Below, one piece after another: positions 16,025 through 25,603 of a stretch of DNA of 40,276 bases (position 1 is the first letter of the stretch; every line of letters starts with the position of its first letter). The DNA comes from Candidatus Chloroheliaceae bacterium (GTDB lineage: Bacteria > Chloroflexota > Chloroflexia > Chloroheliales > Chloroheliaceae): NCBI GenBank assembly GCA_013390945.1, contig JACAUC010000020.1, positions 1 through 40,276 of the forward strand, read 5' to 3'. Made by a program: the position numbers and the translations under genes. The notes beneath the pieces were generated by a model that had not been told where the DNA came from, ran no database searches, and saw nothing but the letters and a program-made list of their open reading frames with translations.

Positions 16025-19000
16025 GTGGCAGAAGTTGTAACTGGGAGGGCTCAGCAGGTGCATAATATGGCAAACGAACCATATTTTTTAATAGCAAAAG
16101 GCCCCCAAGCAGGAACTATGCTACCGCTCGACTATGAGCGGCTTAAAGAACAACGCTTGATTCTAGGTCGTGGTGGGGCTAAAGCTAAAATAGCCGTAGA
16201 TTTTATTCTTCAAGACCCTGGAAACCGTGCTTCAGCAGTACACGCCTCCCTTTCTTGGCGTGAGGATGATAGTCTTCTGATTGTAACTGATCTGGGTTCC
16301 GCCAATGGCACTAAGGTGAATGAGCGGTTTATCGCCGGGCCAACTCCCCTTTTTCCAGGCGACACTTTAAGCTGTGGCACAATTGATATGCTCCTGATGC
16401 TACCTCCCCTAGAAAACGAGCGGGGCTATGCCCAATCAATTTTACGCAAGCGGGGGGGTTTACACTGGGGATTATTGGAAGATGGAGAGCCAGGAATAGC
16501 CCGGCTGGAAGTAGTCGAAAATGAATTACGCAACCCACAAGACCTGCCTGAACCGCCCCGCGTCGGTTCTTTTTGCCGTCTAACCCCCAACCATCCTTTT
16601 ACGATTGGACGCTTTGATACCAACGATTTGCAAGTCTTAGATTTGTTAGTTGGGCGACGACACGCCGAAATACGCTGGTTAAATAATAGCTATATCATCA
16701 GTGATATGGGTACGGCCCACCCTGCCAAAGTAAATGAAGAACCGCTGGTTGCACCCCGTAGTTTGAGCGAAGGTGACGAAATTAGAGTGGGGCGGTTAGC
16801 CCTCCGCTTCCGGGCACCTCGTCGTCCTTATATTCCTCCCGCTAAACCCTTCGCGACAGGTACACGAGCCCCGCTGATGGGGGGAGCGTTACGTTACGCT
16901 TTAACCAACCGACCCCTCCAAGTTGGGGCCGAATATGTGCGACTACCCATTAACCGCCAAATCCTGATAGGCCGAGATGAAAGCAATGATCTAAGGTTAC
17001 ATGATCGCTCGGTTTCGCGAGGACATGTCCGCTTAGCCGTAGAAAGTGGGCGTTTCATTCTGACCGATATTGGCTCGGCTAATGGTACTCAGGTTAATGG
17101 CTTTGAAATCGGGGGGCCAACCGTCTTACAAAACGGCGACCGGATAAAAATTGGCGACTTTGAATTTACCTTTGAAGAGACTACCCACGAACCGGGCGAT
17201 AATGAAACTACGCTGCCGGAAAGCAAGGAAGAAGGCAATTCTTCAGAAGCAAGCACACGGGAAAGCTTGATAGCCGAGGTGGTGAAGGATCCGCTCTTGG
17301 CAGGCGAACCTCTGATGTTTGAACTAGGTAAACCGATAGCCGAGAGCGAGGCGGGCGATAAACCTACGAACGATTGGCAGAGTAGTGGTCAACTAGTAGC
17401 TATAAACCATCCACTACGAGCTATTCCGCCCTTCGATGAACTCGATACCACCAATTTTAACCTGTTGGTAAACTATTTCCGAGAAGTAACCTTTAAAGTA
17501 GGACAGGAGATGGCCCACGAAGGGCAGGGACGAGGCGCGTTTTTCGCCATCTTAGAGGGTACTGTCACCATCTCCCGTTCGCTGGGTCAAGGTAAATCGC
17601 GGCTAGTGCTGGGTGAATTAGGGCGGGGTACAGTTTATGGGGAACGGACAATTTTTGCCGATCAGCCTTTCGCCAATCGCTTAGAGGCCAAAACTACAGT
17701 ACGTGCCTTAATTTTGGAGGAGGCTACCTTTGTGCGAGAATTGATGGACAACCGCACAATTGTCTCCTTCTTCCAACAACAAGTCTCAACCAACTCAGCC
17801 GCAAACTGGCTCAAAGGTACACTCTTAATGCAAACGCTGAGTGACAAAACCCGCCGCGCTTTAGCCGGGCGCTTGCGTTATCGGGTCTACGCTGCAGGTG
17901 AAACCCTAGCAAAAAAGGGTGAACCATGTGAAGAATTTTTCTTGATTGTAGGAGGAGCAGCGCAAGCTTATTCGGTAGACAGTAAGGGTAATGAGCAAAG
18001 CCTCACAATTTTGGAGGAGGGCGACAATTTTGGAGATGGTATTGCCGCACAAGGTGAAACCTATCCTATGACAGTACGAGCCGAACGGATGGTAGAATGT
18101 TATGTCTTAGTTCGTGCTGACTTTCAAAACGTTCTTCAGAAGAGCGGTGATCCAATTGCCAGCTTAGGCCGGGGTTTGAGTGGCTTACCACTAGGAGCAG
18201 TCCTCAATCGCATCCCACCTTTCAATACTATGCCTCCCCAGCTTGTCGCTCAGATTGGTAGCCGTATGAAGGTGAAATACTTCAAAAAGGGTGAAGTTAT
18301 TGCTTGGCAGGGAGAACAGTCAAGTGCGCTTTACATCGTCCGTAGCGGACAGGTGCAAATGACTTACCGGGATAGTGCAGGAACCGAGCGCAAAGATGCT
18401 AAATTAGGGCCGGGGCAGTTCTTTGGTGAGGCTTCGCTTTTACGGGAACAAGTTCATGCCGCCAAAGTAACAGCTTTAGAAGATTGCGAATTGTTAACCC
18501 TCTTCCGCAACAAGTTACAAGAAGTAATCGCCCTAGGTGAAGGCTATGCTCTAGGCCAATATTTTGCCCAAAGCCTCGAACGACGCTTCCGTCCCAAACG
18601 AGTAGCTAGTTATCGCATAGTAGAACAGACTAGCAACGATGGTGAAAAATTCTATGTATTAAGTGATGAGAGCGGCGATAATTTCTTCAAGCTAGGCGAC
18701 CGGGGTTATTTCTTGTGGCAGCAGATGGATGGTGACAATACCATCAGTGACTTAGCTTTGAGCTATTTTATGGAATATAAGGTACTTGATCTGGAAGCGG
18801 TTTCAAATACAGTGGGCCAATTGCAGGCCGCTGGTTTTCTTCAAGTACCTGCCGTAAACAAAAATTTACTTGGTTCAGAGGAACAGCGTAAGCAGGGCCG
18901 ACTGGCACGTTATCTCACTTTCCGCTATGAAATTAAAAATATTGACGGCTTAATCGAAAAGATTTATCGCTATGGTGGAAAGTTCTTTTTCTTAAAACCA

Positions 19001-19867
19001 GTGGTCTGGAGCCTTTTGACAGTGTTGGTTCTTGGTTTAGGTGCTTTTATCTATTTTAGTCTTCCCGGTAACAGTAACGATGGTCTCAGTTTTTTGCTAC
19101 AACCACCAGTCGGTATTTTTAAGGGTTCGATGTGGTGGCTCTTGATTATTATCGCTTTTCTCAATTTTATGCTACACGAATTGGCCCACGCCTTAACCTG
19201 TAAGTCTTATGGACGCAGAGTAAGCCGGGGAGGATTCGGCTGGATGTATGTTGGCCCTTATTTTTATGTCAATACCGACGACATTTACCTAGAAAATCGC
19301 CGCGCTCGTATTGCAGTGGATATGGTTGGGCCAATTTCTAACGCAGTGGTTGGAGGGATATGTTGCCTATTGATGTTCCTCTTTAACTCACCCGGCCAAC
19401 GTGAGACCCAAGCTTTTCTCTTTCAGATGGCAACGGTGGCCTATATCGTAGCCTATACCAATGTCAATCCTTTGATGGAGTTAGATGGCTATTACGCCCT
19501 CTCCAACTGGCTAGAAATACCAAGTTTACGCAAAAAAGCACTCACCTTTATGCGCCGGACGATCCTGCGCCAGCCCCAAACACGCCCAGTGCCACCCCGC
19601 GAGCGCAAAATCTTCTTCTGGTTTGCCGTCCTTACCCCGGTCTATCTGCTGGTAACAATGATGCAATTTTTATTTTGGCTGGCGGGTATCTTGCAAGAGT
19701 TAATGATAACTTGGATAGCAGATAAAACTTTGGTAGGCTGGCTTAGTTGGTCTTCTGCTGGAGTAGTGGCCGTTTCATCTACCCTACTTCTTTTGATGGA
19801 TTTATTCAATAGCGGCCACACCGAAAACGAGAAAAAAACCGAAAGAAAAAAGAGAGGCACTAAGTAA
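16025..19867 (+). CDS. FHA x3 - cNMP-binding x3 - PqqD-like - M50 membrane metalloprotease fusion
   Basis: 1280 aa. Three FHA domains bind phosphothreonine peptides (about 45-125, 190-262, 312-383, each with the GR...H..(L/I)...DLGSANGT pattern; the second is weaker). Three CRP-type cNMP-binding folds follow (about 470-575, 602-705, 730-835). A PqqD-like winged helix (about 863-942) precedes the M50 zinc protease, with H1051-E-L-A-H1055 and NPLMELD1154G and at least six membrane helices. PqqD-M50 proteins are usually linked to peptide secretion or maturation; joining them to phosphopeptide and nucleotide sensors suggests signal-controlled intramembrane proteolysis. The GTG start follows GAGGG. 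The FHA-ABC gene begins 16 bp after the stop. Confidence 0.87.
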   Translation: MAEVVTGRAQQVHNMANEPYFLIAKGPQAGTMLPLDYERLKEQRLILGRGGAKAKIAVDFILQDPGNRASAVHASLSWREDDSLLIVTDLGSANGTKVNERFIAGPTPLFPGDTLSCGTIDMLLMLPPLENERGYAQSILRKRGGLHWGLLEDGEPGIARLEVVENELRNPQDLPEPPRVGSFCRLTPNHPFTIGRFDTNDLQVLDLLVGRRHAEIRWLNNSYIISDMGTAHPAKVNEEPLVAPRSLSEGDEIRVGRLALRFRAPRRPYIPPAKPFATGTRAPLMGGALRYALTNRPLQVGAEYVRLPINRQILIGRDESNDLRLHDRSVSRGHVRLAVESGRFILTDIGSANGTQVNGFEIGGPTVLQNGDRIKIGDFEFTFEETTHEPGDNETTLPESKEEGNSSEASTRESLIAEVVKDPLLAGEPLMFELGKPIAESEAGDKPTNDWQSSGQLVAINHPLRAIPPFDELDTTNFNLLVNYFREVTFKVGQEMAHEGQGRGAFFAILEGTVTISRSLGQGKSRLVLGELGRGTVYGERTIFADQPFANRLEAKTTVRALILEEATFVRELMDNRTIVSFFQQQVSTNSAANWLKGTLLMQTLSDKTRRALAGRLRYRVYAAGETLAKKGEPCEEFFLIVGGAAQAYSVDSKGNEQSLTILEEGDNFGDGIAAQGETYPMTVRAERMVECYVLVRADFQNVLQKSGDPIASLGRGLSGLPLGAVLNRIPPFNTMPPQLVAQIGSRMKVKYFKKGEVIAWQGEQSSALYIVRSGQVQMTYRDSAGTERKDAKLGPGQFFGEASLLREQVHAAKVTALEDCELLTLFRNKLQEVIALGEGYALGQYFAQSLERRFRPKRVASYRIVEQTSNDGEKFYVLSDESGDNFFKLGDRGYFLWQQMDGDNTISDLALSYFMEYKVLDLEAVSNTVGQLQAAGFLQVPAVNKNLLGSEEQRKQGRLARYLTFRYEIKNIDGLIEKIYRYGGKFFFLKPVVWSLLTVLVLGLGAFIYFSLPGNSNDGLSFLLQPPVGIFKGSMWWLLIIIAFLNFMLHELAHALTCKSYGRRVSRGGFGWMYVGPYFYVNTDDIYLENRRARIAVDMVGPISNAVVGGICCLLMFLFNSPGQRETQAFLFQMATVAYIVAYTNVNPLMELDGYYALSNWLEIPSLRKKALTFMRRTILRQPQTRPVPPRERKIFFWFAVLTPVYLLVTMMQFLFWLAGILQELMITWIADKTLVGWLSWSSAGVVAVSSTLLLLMDLFNSGHTENEKKTERKKRGTK

Positions 19868-19883
19868 AAAACTTAGTGGATTT

Positions 19884-21686
19884 ATGAAAGTGGGAGGCCA
19901 CATGCCCCGTATTCGATTAACCTTTAGCGAAGGCCCACGTGCGGGCGAATATCTTGAGGTAGATGGCGCAGAGCCAGGTGGAACACCCGTTTTTTTCGGG
20001 CGGAGTCGAGATAGTACCGTCACCATTGAATCACCGCACCTTAGTCGTCGCCATGCCGAAATTTTCGCGGATTCTACCGGACGCTTGTTTATACGGGACG
20101 CTGGTAGTATCAATGGCACTATCGTCAATGGTCAGATGGTCTCCAACACCTCGCCCACACCACTTACCACTGGAGATCAGGTACAGGTTGGGGATACCGT
20201 CTTTTCGTTCGATGGTATTGTAACCGATCACTCGCCTGCTTTAGGGCTAAGAGCTAATCGTATGACTAGTTCCTTAGAACGAGAACGCCCTACTAATCCC
20301 TCACCAGCACACCTTTCATCTCCAAACTTGATGACAAGGCCGGTTTTGCCTAAGCCGCCAGCACCGGAAGTAATTTTAACCGATGACTCTTATATCTACC
20401 TCTCGCTACACAACGGGCAACGCTACCTCTTCCAAGGGGAAGAAGCCACTGTTGGGCGCGGTCAGGGTAACGATATTGTAATTGATAGCAACTCTATCAG
20501 CCGCCAACACGCCCGACTCCAACGAACGGCTTCGGGTATCTTTGTAACCGACTTGGGTAGTACCAACAAAACTTTTGTCAATGGCGTATTGGCCGATGGC
20601 CCGCTTTTATTGCACCATGGCGATTTAGTCCGCTTCGGGGATATAGAGGCGGACTTCCACATTGAAAACGAGCGCCAGACCGGACGATTCAGCCTACCAG
20701 ATCAGACTATTGTGGAGGGCTTTTTCGATAGTACTCAACGTGACTTTACCCAACCGGGCGAAGACTCGGAGGATTCATATAACGGTCCGGGGTTGGAAAA
20801 ACTGGAAACCGCCCTAGATATAGATATTCGGGATATTCGAGTGGTAGGGCGCAAGGGACGGCAGGCTAGTGATGCTTTGCCTGAGCTAACATCAACCCCA
20901 AAGACTTCAGCACGTGGAACGGACTTACGACCACCTCAGGCTATCGCCGAAACCTTCATCGGGCAGGTAGAAGTAGCACGGGTGGAGGGACTCTATATGA
21001 CCGAGGGGCAAGGCCGAGCCGCTCAATTGATGCTTTGTGATGTGCGGATGGGTTTGCGGCAAGGTGAGTTGTTGGCAATAGTTGGTCCAAGCGGCAGCGG
21101 CAAAAGTGAACTGGTGCAAATTATGGCCGGTTTAATACCAGCCGATAAGGGCCGGGTGACCGTACTGAGTCGAAATATCCCAACCTACGAAACCGCCGGA
21201 CGGCGACTTAACCTAGAAGCAGATAAAGAGTTTGTGCGCTGGCGTACCCTCAACATCGGTTATTTTAATAGCCATTCTCAGCTAGATCCCAAACGACCCG
21301 CTTATGAACAGGTGATGCAGCCAATGGAAGTGGCTGGCGTAGGCCGGGATAACCGCGACCGCCAAGAACGCGCCTTTGAACGCCTGCAACTAGTCGGGTT
21401 ACTAGAACCCGAAATAGCCCGACTCCGACCCATTGAGTTGAACCGCACCGAAAAACAATTGGTGATGTTAGCCCGTGCCCTCGCTAACGACCCCTCCCTC
21501 CTGCTCTGTGACGAACCGCTAGGCAACCTAACCAGCAAAGCCTCCAATGAAGTCTTCAAATTGCTAAAACGTCTTATCAACAACGGCAAAACTATCTTGA
21601 TGGTAACTCAGGATCAATTCTGGGCGCACAACGCCAGCCGAATCATCGAAATCTTAGATGGGGCTATCGTTGGAAGCCTTTCCTAA
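19884..21686 (+). CDS. FHA x2 - ABC-type ATPase fusion with eroded motifs
   Basis: 600 aa. Two FHA domains (about 35-110 and 186-258, with SRRHAEI...GSINGT and SRQHARL...GSTNKT) and a low-complexity linker precede an ABC ATPase like LolD/FtsE/MacB. Walker A is G401PSGSGKS and Walker B is LLLCDEP. However, the LSGGQ signature is replaced by LNRTEKQ (about 519-525), the Q-loop region reads FNSHSQ, and the usual VTHD switch is VTQD. ATP binding is likely but normal transport cycling is doubtful. No permease gene is adjacent, so it may act as an ATP-dependent switch on the upstream M50 protein. The alternative start M7 (19902) is possible. Confidence 0.87.
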   Translation: MKVGGHMPRIRLTFSEGPRAGEYLEVDGAEPGGTPVFFGRSRDSTVTIESPHLSRRHAEIFADSTGRLFIRDAGSINGTIVNGQMVSNTSPTPLTTGDQVQVGDTVFSFDGIVTDHSPALGLRANRMTSSLERERPTNPSPAHLSSPNLMTRPVLPKPPAPEVILTDDSYIYLSLHNGQRYLFQGEEATVGRGQGNDIVIDSNSISRQHARLQRTASGIFVTDLGSTNKTFVNGVLADGPLLLHHGDLVRFGDIEADFHIENERQTGRFSLPDQTIVEGFFDSTQRDFTQPGEDSEDSYNGPGLEKLETALDIDIRDIRVVGRKGRQASDALPELTSTPKTSARGTDLRPPQAIAETFIGQVEVARVEGLYMTEGQGRAAQLMLCDVRMGLRQGELLAIVGPSGSGKSELVQIMAGLIPADKGRVTVLSRNIPTYETAGRRLNLEADKEFVRWRTLNIGYFNSHSQLDPKRPAYEQVMQPMEVAGVGRDNRDRQERAFERLQLVGLLEPEIARLRPIELNRTEKQLVMLARALANDPSLLLCDEPLGNLTSKASNEVFKLLKRLINNGKTILMVTQDQFWAHNASRIIEILDGAIVGSLS

Positions 21687-21803
21687 AGTCAATTTTGGGA
21701 AGTGGTCAAGGCTCAAAGTGGCTTTACAAAAAACGCTCTGGAAATTAGAATGTAAGAAATATTTTGCAAAAGAGTTAGTATAGCGAGTCATAGGAGCGTC
21801 GGT

Positions 21804-24104
21804 TTGATTCTAATCCATAAAGTTTTGCTAAGGCTGGGGCTAGGGCTATGGTTAGCCACTCTATTTTTGCTACCGGGTAGCCCAGATTACACCCCGGTGG
21901 TTCAGGCGGCTGACGATAAAGTCGAGGCCGGGCTTGAACACGTGGGCAATACCCTCAAATTAACTATCGGCAATCAAGCTATTCGGCGGGTGATAGAACT
22001 GGGGCCACAAGGGGCCAAGACTACCGCTATCTTCAACCGCTTCACAGGTGTTAACTATCTAGCTAATACCCGCACCGAGTTTCGACTGGTACTCTCCCGC
22101 GAACTGGCCCATGAAGATCGTACCGAGGACTTAACCGCCCAAGATTTCACCCTGACAGGCTACAACTGGATTAAGCAGGAAGATACCGAACAGCAGATCA
22201 GCTTTAACTTCCAAGCCAGCTTCCAAGGAACACCCGTCAATCTGGCTCTTTATTATCAAGTAGAGGCTAAGACTAGCTTTATTCGCAAGTGGTTCAAGGT
22301 GGCCCCTTTCCAAGCACAAGGATGGGCAATCAAATGGTCTACCCTAGAGGATTGGAACGCCAAGCCTGAAATGACCCCGCTCGGTCTCTTTCAACGCTAC
22401 GGGATTTCTTATAGTAACGGTCATCCTAAGATTGCCGAGTCTGATATAAATCATTCGGTCATTACGACTAATCCAGACCAGCGTTTTGCTCCCACCGCTC
22501 TTTCCCGTCAAGCCATGCTCCATACCAACAATCAGGAGGGGCTCTTCTTTTTCCAAGAATCGCTCTTTGGCGATGAACAATTTAAAAGCGATGGCACTCT
22601 AGGAATGGGTAACGCCGACTTTGTAGACCCCATACAAGGCTTTAGCAGTGGTAAGTCCGTTCTAGGGACGTGGCTGGGTTCACCGGAAATCGGGGTAAAC
22701 CGTTACAATGACTACATCCTTAACCACTACGCCATCATCAAAGGTAAGCCCGATCCAGTTTGGTTTAGCACTTGGTACATCTACGAGAACCAAATCAACG
22801 AAAGCAATATGTTGGATATGCTGGGCCGGATGCAGAGCGCGGGTTACTACGATCTACTCCACCTAGATGCAGGCTGGGAGGAAAACGCGCCGCTCCAACT
22901 GGCTACCTCTGCCAAAAAGTTCCCGAACGGATTAAGCCCATTACTCAAGAAAATGAAGACTACCAATTATAGCTTGGGTATCTGGATGAACCCCTTTAGT
23001 GGACGCTATCAGGGCTATACCTCCTATGCGCCTTTCTACCAGCAAAACCCGCAATGGATCTATCCAAGTCCCTACGATCCCAAGAGTGATCCCAACAATC
23101 CCAATTATGATACCAAGAATGATCCCAACAATCCCAATTATGATACCAAGGATGCCAAGTATTATAGAATTACCTCGATCTGTCCCCTCAGTGGCGCAGG
23201 CGACTATGTACGTAACCAGCTTTTAGATCTAGCCCGTAAAACTCCTTTAGATGAGATTTATTGGGATGGCACTGACTGGCATCTGGGAACCTGCCGTAGC
23301 CCTGAACAAGGCTGGCGCACCCCGGACGAAGAGGTGATCCTTACTATTAAGTATTATGCCAAGCTGCTAGATGACTTGCGGGCTATTCGACCTAATTTGA
23401 GGGTAGTGCTGTGGAGTCCGCCCCCCGATATTCATTGGCTGGCCGCTGTAGATCAGTTGCAGCTAAGCGATATGTATACGCCAAAGCTAGGCGAGAGCGA
23501 GCGGGTTCGCCGCCAAGAGTTGTATTTCGCTTCATTATTTTACCCTAACTCAACGATCTGGGGCGATTGGTATGGGCTAAGCTACGGACGGAGCCGGGAA
23601 GATGGTGTAGGTGCGCCAATCAACCTACTAAAATTCGCTGAGATGACGCAGTTGGGCAATGGCGCAACTCAAGCCGGAGGCTCCTTTGACCTAGCAAACG
23701 CTCCGCCAGAACTATTTAAATTTGTCGGCAAGATGTTCACCTTCCGCAAAGCCTTTGCACAATATTTTAATGCTTATCAACACATCCTGAATTTTCCCGA
23801 TGGGAAGAGCGTGGATGGGGAAGCCCACCTGATAAACGGGCAGGGCTTTTTATTGCTCTATAATCCAAGCAACGGCCCCATCACTCTAAAGTTACCGTTG
23901 GACGAGCCTTCGCTCGAACTTAACCCTAGCAAAAGCTACACTCTAAGCGATTGGAGTAATCTGGAGAGTGGTCAAGCCCTCACTAACACAAGTGGTCAAA
24001 CCATCACTACAACCCAACCGAGTGATAAAGTCTTTATCACGGTTCAGGCTACCGACTGGAAGATTATTGGCGTAGACGTACCACTAACACTACCCAAGAA
24101 ATAG
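21804..24104 (+). CDS. Secreted GH36-like alpha-galactosidase (paralogue B)
   Basis: 766 aa, from a TTG start eight bases after AGGAG. A signal peptide covers about residues 1-35. It shares the same fold and motifs as paralogue A: LGIWMNPFSG, LDEIYWDGTDWH (candidate nucleophile D488), RVVLWSPPPDIHWL, QLSDMYTPKLG, WGDWYGLSYGRS and GNGATQAGGSF. An insertion near residues 425-455 contains two copies of DPNNPNYDTK that paralogue A lacks, placed in the barrel shortly after the SGRYQG loop. It ends before a strong terminator. The substrate is unknown; the pair may be specialised for different glycans. Confidence 0.86.
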   Translation: MILIHKVLLRLGLGLWLATLFLLPGSPDYTPVVQAADDKVEAGLEHVGNTLKLTIGNQAIRRVIELGPQGAKTTAIFNRFTGVNYLANTRTEFRLVLSRELAHEDRTEDLTAQDFTLTGYNWIKQEDTEQQISFNFQASFQGTPVNLALYYQVEAKTSFIRKWFKVAPFQAQGWAIKWSTLEDWNAKPEMTPLGLFQRYGISYSNGHPKIAESDINHSVITTNPDQRFAPTALSRQAMLHTNNQEGLFFFQESLFGDEQFKSDGTLGMGNADFVDPIQGFSSGKSVLGTWLGSPEIGVNRYNDYILNHYAIIKGKPDPVWFSTWYIYENQINESNMLDMLGRMQSAGYYDLLHLDAGWEENAPLQLATSAKKFPNGLSPLLKKMKTTNYSLGIWMNPFSGRYQGYTSYAPFYQQNPQWIYPSPYDPKSDPNNPNYDTKNDPNNPNYDTKDAKYYRITSICPLSGAGDYVRNQLLDLARKTPLDEIYWDGTDWHLGTCRSPEQGWRTPDEEVILTIKYYAKLLDDLRAIRPNLRVVLWSPPPDIHWLAAVDQLQLSDMYTPKLGESERVRRQELYFASLFYPNSTIWGDWYGLSYGRSREDGVGAPINLLKFAEMTQLGNGATQAGGSFDLANAPPELFKFVGKMFTFRKAFAQYFNAYQHILNFPDGKSVDGEAHLINGQGFLLLYNPSNGPITLKLPLDEPSLELNPSKSYTLSDWSNLESGQALTNTSGQTITTTQPSDKVFITVQATDWKIIGVDVPLTLPKK
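23088..23150 (+). repeat. 33-bp in-frame tandem duplication in paralogue B
   Basis: A 30-base core beginning GATCCCAACAATCCC is exactly repeated with a 33-bp period (23088 and 23121). It encodes two DPNNPNYDTK units and is absent from paralogue A. Confidence 0.9.
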
Positions 24105-24124
24105 ATTGGTCGAGAACCACATAT

Positions 24125-24161
24125 AAAACAAAACTGGCTCTTCTTGAGCCAGTTTTGTTTT
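24125..24161. terminator. Bidirectional intrinsic terminator
   Basis: A perfect 16-bp stem (24125-24140 with 24146-24161) has a 5-base TTCTT loop. The stem begins with an A-rich tract and ends with a T-rich one, so it can terminate both the glycosidase (stop 24104, plus) and the secreted-protein gene (stop 24191, minus). Confidence 0.92.
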
Positions 24162-24190
24162 ATCAAATTTTTAGGAGTATAACCTGCTTT

Positions 24191-25294
24191 TTACGAACCG
24201 CCAGTGTGAGGTACTGGAGTGGGCGTAGGAGTCGGGGTGGCAGGTCTCCGTGTCGGAGTCGGGGTTAAAGTCGGGGTAGAAGTAGGAGTTGGCGACGGAG
24301 GGGCGGACGGCGCAGGTGTGATCGGCACTGGCGTTCCCTGAACAGGCGTTGTCGGCGCAGGAGACGTAGGCGGAGCGATGTTGATATAACGCCACTGATA
24401 ATAGTGCTGCCCCACATTGCCCATCTCCACCTGATAGGCTGCACTATTGGCCGGGGTATAGGTGAGTATCCGGCGTTCAAAAGCCTGTACCAACACATCC
24501 TTAACCACACCTGCTACCTTTACCCTCGCCCACCATGCCTCGGTAATCGGCAAGCCAGTGGCAAAAAAGACCGGATCAAAGAGTCGTCCGCGCATCTTTA
24601 CACCTTCGGGGCTAACCACCAGACCGGTTTGGTTGAGATAACTCCAGAACGGCTTGGCAATATTATGGCCGGTCTCTTTTACAAAGATGTCCTGTACCAC
24701 ATTATATTTACCAAATTCCGCCGTACCGTCGCGCTTATTCCCCGCCCGGTCAATGGCCTTTGTAATCGGGTTGCCCACATCCTCGGTAGTGGGTTGGGTC
24801 AACTCTTTCAAGGTGCGATAGGTGGGGCCATTGGTATCGTCTGGGTCGCCCGCCACGCCTATTTCAGCCGAAGCACGTTGCTCGAACTTAGCGTCGCCCA
24901 ACTGAAGTTGACCGCTAATCAGTTCTTTAGCGAGCAGACCGTTCGAGACATAGTAGACACTGCGCTGATCTCCGGAGGGGTTGGTAATCTCCATCCGGCT
25001 CTTGTCAAAATATTGCACTTGGCGCTTTCCGCCGGGAGCCTCGGCGTAATCCTCTTGTAGCCCAGCGGTGTTAGGTTCTGGCCCCCACAAGTAAGAACGA
25101 GCAACACTGCCATCTGCCACCAACTTATCTGTCCGGTTCCAGAGCCTTTGAAAGTTGGCATCGGCGAAAGACTGCCCAGTGGCGGCGGTAACTACCTCTT
25201 GCGAGGGAGACTCAATAAAAAAGAGGGAGAGAATGAAAATCAGGATTAATGCTAACCTGCTGGATTTACTCCTGCATGTAGTACGGGACATCAT
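24191..25294 (-). CDS. Secreted protein of unknown function with Thr-Pro tail
   Basis: 367 aa. A signal peptide (about residues 12-35, ending near VVTAATG) precedes a globular part of about 270 aa containing WNRTDKLVADGSVARSYLWG, VQYFDKSRMEITNP and HYYQWRY. The last 55 aa are a Thr/Pro repeat ending PHTGGS. I know this architecture from Chloroflexota secreted proteins but cannot name a function. The tail looks like a cell-surface stalk, though no membrane anchor follows it. The ribosome site AAGGAG is 13 bases from the ATG, longer than usual. It converges on paralogue B across the shared terminator. Confidence 0.8.
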   Translation of the reverse strand: MMSRTTCRSKSSRLALILIFILSLFFIESPSQEVVTAATGQSFADANFQRLWNRTDKLVADGSVARSYLWGPEPNTAGLQEDYAEAPGGKRQVQYFDKSRMEITNPSGDQRSVYYVSNGLLAKELISGQLQLGDAKFEQRASAEIGVAGDPDDTNGPTYRTLKELTQPTTEDVGNPITKAIDRAGNKRDGTAEFGKYNVVQDIFVKETGHNIAKPFWSYLNQTGLVVSPEGVKMRGRLFDPVFFATGLPITEAWWARVKVAGVVKDVLVQAFERRILTYTPANSAAYQVEMGNVGQHYYQWRYINIAPPTSPAPTTPVQGTPVPITPAPSAPPSPTPTSTPTLTPTPTRRPATPTPTPTPVPHTGGS

Positions 25295-25603
25295 ACTGCT
25301 ATGAAATCTCCTTTCTGGCTTCGTAATTTGTTGTTTTATCCGACTTGATAATAAATAAGGTTAAGGAAATTAACCCTTAGATATAGGTCTTGATGTTCTA
25401 TTCCTTGCTCTAGCAAGAAATAGAAACCTATGGGTAAGACCAATAAATTGCCCAGCTATCGTGGGACACTTGCACCCTTAAACTTGGGTAACACTCCTAT
25501 TGCAGCAGACCAATCAGATGCTTTTTTTGCCATACATGGTCTACCGGGAACCACTAACTTTACTCACACGGCGGTTTTTGAGAGGCGAGCAAAACCGTCC
25601 GAG
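25295..25603. other. Intergenic region, no supported gene
   Basis: The 309 bp upstream of the secreted-protein gene hold a short palindrome CTTGCTCTAGCAAG near 25407. No convincing promoter pair or coding sequence was seen; a 73-codon frame here lacks a ribosome site and runs into the GTPase gene on the other strand. Confidence 0.5.

Noticed and set aside
24404..25060. 218-codon plus-strand frame
   Set aside because: It is antisense to the well-supported secreted-protein gene and its translation has no family-like features.
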